Part shown: piece by piece, positions 33,414-37,309 of the stretch | How positions within the stretch are numbered: position 1 is the stretch's first letter | Layout: each line of letters starts with the position of its first letter | Assembly: GCA_003223295.1 (NCBI GenBank) | Contig: QHYM01000122.1 | Coordinates: 1-37,309, forward strand | Length of the DNA: 37,309 nt | Reading direction: 5' to 3' | Origin: Acidobacteriota bacterium | Lineage (GTDB): Bacteria > Acidobacteriota > Terriglobia > Acidiferrales > UBA7541 | Position numbers and translations under genes: made by a program | Notes under the pieces: model-generated | The model's database searches: none | Seen by the model: only the letters and a program-made list of their open reading frames with translations | Told to the model about the DNA's origin: nothing

Positions 33414-34490
33414 TTACTCGATGTTATGGTAGCCGCGTTTGTAGTAAGGAGTGCTATATCCCGCAAATTTATCTTTAGGGTAAAGTTCGAGGTGAATCTT
33501 GTGCGACCCGTGATCCCCTGGGACGTCCCGTCGATTGCCCCGGGATATCGATTCACGCATTGGTTTGTAAGTGAGAACGTATCGATAACGCACCGCCAGC
33601 CCGATCGTCCGAACGATGCGTGGCAGGTCTTCTTCTTCCCTGGCGGTAAAGACGCCGCCCCCCGTTGCTTCTGTCAGAGCCTTCATATTATGAGGACCCC
33701 GCCGTTCAGCAGGACCAATATAGTCGTCGTCTTGAAGGGCTAGAAAGCTGGGAAGCTGTGGCTTCGATCCCTTTTGTTTCTTCTCCTGTGGAAGAAAGAT
33801 GGCGGGAAACTCGAACGATGGCCCTGCCATGACAGCAAAAGCCGGAACGTCAGCCTCCTCCAAGAGCCTTCTTGTTTCTGCTAGGTTGTAACGGCTGTGA
33901 TTATCGCCGCCGTCTGTGATGATAATCATGGCGCGATGTTGATTCACCGCCTCCTTTCGCGCCGTGCTCACTCCCAGCCAGATTCCATCAAACAAAGCGG
34001 TACTCTCGTTGGTGGCCGTCAGTAGTAGCGGTAGCCTGCGCTCCAGGTCCTGCTGGTCGTGAGTGAAGGACAACAGCTGTCTGGAGCGTTTGCCGATGCT
34101 CAATACCGAGTATTCATCGCTGTCCTGTTGTGGTTCTTCCAGAGGGTCAAGGAGCGAAACGGCCGCCTCCTGAACGAACGGGATCTTTCTTGTCATGCTC
34201 GAACTCAAGTCCGCAAGAATCACAAATGAAACGGGAACCCGCTCCCTTTCGAAGTAAAGGATTTTCTGTTCAATCCCATCATCAAACAGCCGAAAGTCGC
34301 TCTTTTTGAGGCCAGCCGCAACTGTGCCTTTATCGTCGAAGATGATTACGGGTACTTGTACGAGTTCAACGTTTGCAACGATGCGTGCTTGCGCGCGCGG
34401 TTGCGCCTGCGCCTGCGCAACAGGAGTGCACTTTGCCCACACTAACACACTAAGGAGGAGAGAAAGAACTACCCTTCGGTCTGCTGTCAT
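33414..34490 (-). CDS. Secreted VWFA-related acidobacterial protein (intact MIDAS)
   Basis: A 358-residue exported protein of the VWFA-related type typical of Acidobacteriota. The signal peptide ends PVAQAQ. A beta domain (about 40-82, VPVIIFDDKGTVAAGLKKSDF, FRLFDDG) precedes the von Willebrand A domain, which has a complete MIDAS motif at Asp94-Ser96-Ser98 (LADLSSSM), then ITDGGDN. The C-terminus has the characteristic YVLTYKP and YYKRGY. It probably mediates protein contact on the cell surface or outside; no substrate is known. It is driven by a sigma70-type promoter at 34520-34548, not by the adjacent CTG box. Confidence 0.88.
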   Translation of the reverse strand: MTADRRVVLSLLLSVLVWAKCTPVAQAQAQPRAQARIVANVELVQVPVIIFDDKGTVAAGLKKSDFRLFDDGIEQKILYFERERVPVSFVILADLSSSMTRKIPFVQEAAVSLLDPLEEPQQDSDEYSVLSIGKRSRQLLSFTHDQQDLERRLPLLLTATNESTALFDGIWLGVSTARKEAVNQHRAMIIITDGGDNHSRYNLAETRRLLEEADVPAFAVMAGPSFEFPAIFLPQEKKQKGSKPQLPSFLALQDDDYIGPAERRGPHNMKALTEATGGGVFTAREEEDLPRIVRTIGLAVRYRYVLTYKPMRESISRGNRRDVPGDHGSHKIHLELYPKDKFAGYSTPYYKRGYHNIE

Positions 34491-34519
34491 CGCCCACGGA
34501 ACCTCGCACCTTGGCGTAG

Positions 34520-34548
34520 CTTATACGCCCCGGCTCCGATTCTGTCAA
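34520..34548 (-). promoter_or_regulatory. Sigma70-type promoter of the VWFA gene
   Basis: On the minus strand TTGACA (34548 to 34543) is separated by 17 bases from TATAAG (34525 to 34520). The ATG is 30 bases further. A shortened dyad, CTGCGTGGTTGACAG (15 bp), overlaps the -35 box and could be a repressor site. Confidence 0.75.
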
Positions 34549-34591
34549 CCACGCAGGATGTACCTCACCGAACCCGTAATTTACTAGCCAT

Positions 34592-34636
34592 CTGTCAATT
34601 TTGGCAGTATTCCTCACATTCCTTAGCAGATAGCGT
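34592..34636 (+). promoter_or_regulatory. CTG-box promoter of the ECF sigma gene
   Basis: CTGTCAATTTTGGCAG (34592-34607) is followed by TAGCGT (34631-34636), offset 24. The predicted leader before the ATG at 34654 is very short. The minus direction has no hexamer at the right distance. Confidence 0.68.
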
Positions 34637-34653
34637 ATAGGCCGTCTAGGAAC

Positions 34654-35274
34654 ATGAGTGAATCGATGCTAAAGAACCCTGAAGGTTCAGCCCTAAGCGA
34701 GACGATTCGGTTAGCTCATCGAGGCGACAGCGAGGCCTTTTCACTCATATACCGAAGCTATTCTGAACTCGTACATCGCATCTGTCTGCGCATGTTACGA
34801 GATCCAGCAGAGGCCGAGGACGCTGCTCAAGACGTATTCATCCGAGTGTTTCTCAAGATCAATACGTTTCGCGGTGAGTCCGCATTCTCTTCTTGGCTGT
34901 ATCGGTTGGCAACGAACGTCGCTCTGATGCGTTTGCGCAAGAACAAACGTTCTTGGACTCCCCCAGGGGAGCGCAAACTGGACACCGATTCCGTCAGCGA
35001 GATCGCCGCGCCGGACCCGCAAATAACCGACTTGTTCGGCCGGATCGACCTTCAAGCAGCTATCGACGTACTACCGGACGGTTACAAAGCAGCTTTCATT
35101 CTTCATGATGTCCACGGATACGAGCATAAGGAAATCGCCGAAATCTTTGGATATTCAGTTGGAAACTCAAGGTCCCAATTGCACAAAGCGCGCAGGCGGT
35201 TGCGAAAGCTGCTGCACGGTATGCCCAGAGGAGGCCATCTGGACGCAAAGCTGAAAATGGTTTGTGTGAACTGA
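34654..35274 (+). CDS. ECF-family RNA polymerase sigma factor
   Basis: A 206-residue sigma-70 family factor with the two ECF regions. Region 2 is about 24-95 (DSEAFSLIYRSYSELVHRICL, AEDAAQDVFIRVFLKI, FSSWLYRLATNVAL). Region 4 is about 135-190 (AIDVLPDGYKAAFILHDVHG YEHKEIAEIFGYSVGNSRSQLHKARRRLRKLL). No anti-sigma gene lies next to it: the downstream gene is convergent and encodes a barrel fragment. It is preceded at 47 bp by a CTG box, so the factor itself seems to be an output of the regulon. Its target promoters are unknown. A UUCG hairpin lies just after the stop. Confidence 0.92.
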   Translation: MSESMLKNPEGSALSETIRLAHRGDSEAFSLIYRSYSELVHRICLRMLRDPAEAEDAAQDVFIRVFLKINTFRGESAFSSWLYRLATNVALMRLRKNKRSWTPPGERKLDTDSVSEIAAPDPQITDLFGRIDLQAAIDVLPDGYKAAFILHDVHGYEHKEIAEIFGYSVGNSRSQLHKARRRLRKLLHGMPRGGHLDAKLKMVCVN

Positions 35275-35287
35275 ATCGTTAGCGGAC

Positions 35288-35318
35288 GGGCGCACGCTAC
35301 TTCGGTAGCGTCCCGCCC
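35288..35318 (+). terminator. UUCG-loop hairpin after the sigma gene
   Basis: ACGCTAC (35294-35300), loop TTCG, GTAGCGT (35305-35311), extended by GGGCG with CGCCC across a small internal loop. It is very stable but lacks a T-run, so it is a likely transcript-end or processing structure. The rest of 35319-35541 shows no gene. Confidence 0.6.
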
Positions 35319-35541
35319 ACAAAGCCAACGGAGGTAAATCCACGGTTTCTTTTTGATGGCTGGAGAACTGAACGCTGGGAAAAAGTGTATAGATGAAGTC
35401 GCGACCACTTTGAGGAATCCGTTCAACAGCACATCGCGGGACTCTGCCTTGAGAAGCGTACCCCGGTTCTAGGAAAGTCTCTCTTCATTCAGTATTCAGT
35501 GTATACGCTACATGCCAAACGTTATGGATAAACTGCTTCTT

Positions 35542-35916
35542 TTAGAGCGACTCAGTAAGGTTGCCATGCCCGTTCACCTTATTCGTATTGAGAGCAACTT
35601 GGATCGGTCGTATGCCTTGCTCGGCTGGATAGAGCCAGTTCCACATGAAATTCCCTACGAGGGCGTTGCGCCTATCGAAGTTATAACCTGCACCGGCACT
35701 TAATCCCAGACCGAAACTCATGTGGTTAGCGGTTGGACTCAAAGGTGCGGTTATAGGCATGCCAAGGCTCGTGGTGCCGCGCGGGTTATCGTTCCCAGTC
35801 TCTTTTCGAACCCCTTCCTGAAGGTACCAAGGAATTTCTGTTTCTTCTTGGGCCCACACGCCGCAGGGAATGGCTAACAACTGGACCCAGAACAAGATTG
35901 TCATAGCGCGCTTCAT
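35542..35916 (-). pseudogene. Truncated outer-membrane barrel gene
   Basis: A 124-residue open frame with a signal peptide (about 1-22, ending GVWAQ) and the N-terminal part of an acidobacterial outer-membrane barrel (MSFGLGLSAGAGYNFDRRNA, then LVGNFMWNWLYP, NTNKVNGHGNL). Full proteins of this look are much longer. Here the frame ends six residues after GHGNL, in the middle of the strand pattern, and I find no continuation in the following sequence on that strand. It is therefore probably a 3'-deleted gene, although a short protein is possible. It still has a CTG box (36051-36066) with correct spacing. Confidence 0.55.
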
Positions 35917-36021
35917 GATGTCCTCCGGAAGGACGATTACTCATGCTATGAACTTGCTTGTCTTGGCGTAGTCGCTAAAGAGGACGGAAATCCCTTGGGA
36001 CCTGTCGCTCACTCACAACGC

Positions 36022-36066
36022 AGCGTAATTTGGGGGCAGCTTGCCCACAACTGTAAAAAACTACAG
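36022..36066 (-). promoter_or_regulatory. CTG-box promoter of the truncated barrel gene
   Basis: On the minus strand CTGTAGTTTTTTACAG (36066 to 36051) is followed by TACGCT (36027 to 36022), offset 24. The dyad is degenerate but keeps CTGTA/TACAG arms. The start codon is at 35916. Confidence 0.55.
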
Positions 36067-36159
36067 GATGATTCGAGGAAGGAGCCACGAAGGCGGAATG
36101 TAGGCAGCCTTCAACTTGTATCACTTCGGAACTGCCTTCGGATTGGAACCGTCGAGCTT

Positions 36160-37302
36160 TCAGTTCTCCGTTGGCGCTATGTAATAGCCTGGCCGTCCGC
36201 GCACCTTCAGATCCTTGTTTTTCACGTACACTTTGATTTTGTGGTATCCGGTCTTGTTTGTGCCTTTGGGCTCGTAGGTCAACGAATACTGTGTGTGTAG
36301 CTCCCCGCCAATCTCGTCCACAGCTTTTTGCATCGAGATGCCTCCAAATGTGGCGATATGTCGGCCGCCGGTCTGCGCGGCAGCCATCTGAAGAGCGTGA
36401 CCGGTAATTTCGTCTTTGAGATTCCTCACCGCCCACACGTTCAAGTTCATCAGGTTTCCGTAGCCATAGCGAATGTCTTCAGTAGGCGGAATTTGCACAG
36501 TTCCGGGCATCCCCGGCTGTGGGAAAATACCCTCCGGTGTAATCATGTGTCTGACGTCCTTTGGAGGTGCCTTCAATTGCGCCAGGGTCGTCGGAATCCC
36601 CACGGAATAGACCGCTATGTTGTAAAGCTGCGCTCGCCGCATCACCGCTTCTAGTCGCTCATCACTGCCAACATCGGTCGCTTCTGACATAGCCACTATG
36701 ACGAGACGGCGTTCTGGCAAATCAGCCGCCAACTGCCGCTGTAAACGAGTGCTCAGAATGGTCACTCCAGTAGCCATCGCATCGAACAGCTTTGAACGCT
36801 CCGTACCGCACTTCAAATTACTTATCGTGTTAAGGATGACGTCGTGATCGGCCGTGAAGTCTGCCAGATTATCCACTGAATCATTGAAGCCCACCACCAC
36901 GGCCTCGTCATTCGGGCCCATCAGCGCATCAGCGAAAATGATTCCGGTCTTGCGCATTTCCGTCAGGAGGGGCTCAATGCGCGAACTGGTTTCCACCAAG
37001 AAAACCATAGAAAGCGGGGTGGGTCCCAAATCAAGATACATTATTTTCTGTGGTACACCATTGTCGGTGACTTGAAAATCTTTCGCTTCCAGATTGGAGA
37101 CCAATTCGCCTTTTGCATTCGTGACTGTAAGGGGCACGTTCACCAACAGAACGCGCTTCCGGATTCTCCCCTCTGGCGCTTGTGGCACTGGCGTCCCTGG
37201 CTCGTGAATGATTGGAGCGGAAGGAGCTTGGCCTAGCATGGGCATGGCCGCGGTCAACACCGCAATGCAGGCCAAAATCCAGGAAACCCTATGCTCTTTC
37301 AT
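36160..37302 (-). CDS. Secreted VWFA-related acidobacterial protein (degenerate MIDAS)
   Basis: A 380-residue exported protein of the same VWFA-related family as 33414-34490. The signal peptide ends PMLGQ. The N-terminal beta domain reads LLVNVPLTVTNAKGELVSNL with FQVTDNGVPQKI. The A domain follows, and the C-terminus has YSLTYEPKGTNKTGYHKIKV and GRPGYYIAP. At the MIDAS site the sequence is VETSSRIE (Glu104, Ser106, Arg108), so the canonical Asp-x-Ser-x-Ser is broken at the first and third positions and metal-dependent ligand binding is doubtful. It starts at ATG 37302, 7 bases from the window edge, so its promoter is outside. Confidence 0.88.
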   Translation of the reverse strand: MKEHRVSWILACIAVLTAAMPMLGQAPSAPIIHEPGTPVPQAPEGRIRKRVLLVNVPLTVTNAKGELVSNLEAKDFQVTDNGVPQKIMYLDLGPTPLSMVFLVETSSRIEPLLTEMRKTGIIFADALMGPNDEAVVVGFNDSVDNLADFTADHDVILNTISNLKCGTERSKLFDAMATGVTILSTRLQRQLAADLPERRLVIVAMSEATDVGSDERLEAVMRRAQLYNIAVYSVGIPTTLAQLKAPPKDVRHMITPEGIFPQPGMPGTVQIPPTEDIRYGYGNLMNLNVWAVRNLKDEITGHALQMAAAQTGGRHIATFGGISMQKAVDEIGGELHTQYSLTYEPKGTNKTGYHKIKVYVKNKDLKVRGRPGYYIAPTEN

Positions 37303-37309
37303 AGTCCAC

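Overview
The window reads as a piece of an Acidobacteriota chromosome. Two secreted von Willebrand factor A proteins of the acidobacterial VWFA-related type, outer-membrane beta-barrels ending in an aromatic residue, PEGA/OmpA proteins, a DUF3300 protein and a lipoprotein-rich RND efflux operon point to a Gram-negative soil acidobacterium. No rRNA, tRNA, insertion sequence, prophage or CRISPR array was seen. The taxonomy is inferred from gene families only.

Layout. 1-3187: a DUF3300 protein (cut by the left edge), divergent from a sortase and its LPKTA-tailed substrate. 3345-4824: a class II aldolase, convergent with a NarL-type response regulator. 5150-9801: a small membrane protein, a membrane-anchored SpoIIE-type phosphatase, then a minus-strand cluster of receiver, Crp/Fnr regulator and receiver lacking its phosphoacceptor, and a small zinc-ribbon protein. 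10013-19005: glycine-zipper and Spy/CpxP-like periplasmic proteins, a STAS-like protein, two different MscS-family channels, a HEAT-repeat lipoprotein and a second NarL-type regulator. 19253-27086: beta-barrel, PEGA-OmpA, D15-like barrel, a His/Met-rich membrane protein, a conserved exported protein and an OmpA protein. 27426-33337: a complete tripartite RND efflux operon. 33414-37302: two VWFA proteins, an ECF sigma factor and a truncated barrel gene.

Main finding. Seventeen copies of a 16-bp dyad with sense consensus CTGTCA-N4-TGACAG (all have CTG-N10-CAG) lie in the gaps upstream of most transcription units, on both strands. In nearly all, a -10-like hexamer (usually TA-N3-T) begins 24 or 25 bases after the last base of the dyad. 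This constant geometry marks an activator-dependent promoter class. I call it the CTG box. It links mechanosensitive channels, OmpA proteins, a Spy/CpxP-like chaperone, an RND pump, the sortase pair, an ECF sigma factor, a SpoIIE phosphatase and the regulators into one putative envelope-stress regulon. CTG-N10-CAG resembles sites bound by LuxR-type helix-turn-helix proteins, so the two NarL-type regulators with near-identical recognition helices (4054-4824 and 18367-19005) are the first candidates. The Crp/Fnr protein is the alternative. No histidine kinase is present in the window.

The box also settles several starts: the MscS gene at 12249, PEGA-OmpA at 20455 and OmpA at 25578 all begin just downstream of a predicted promoter, whereas longer upstream reading frames would start before it.
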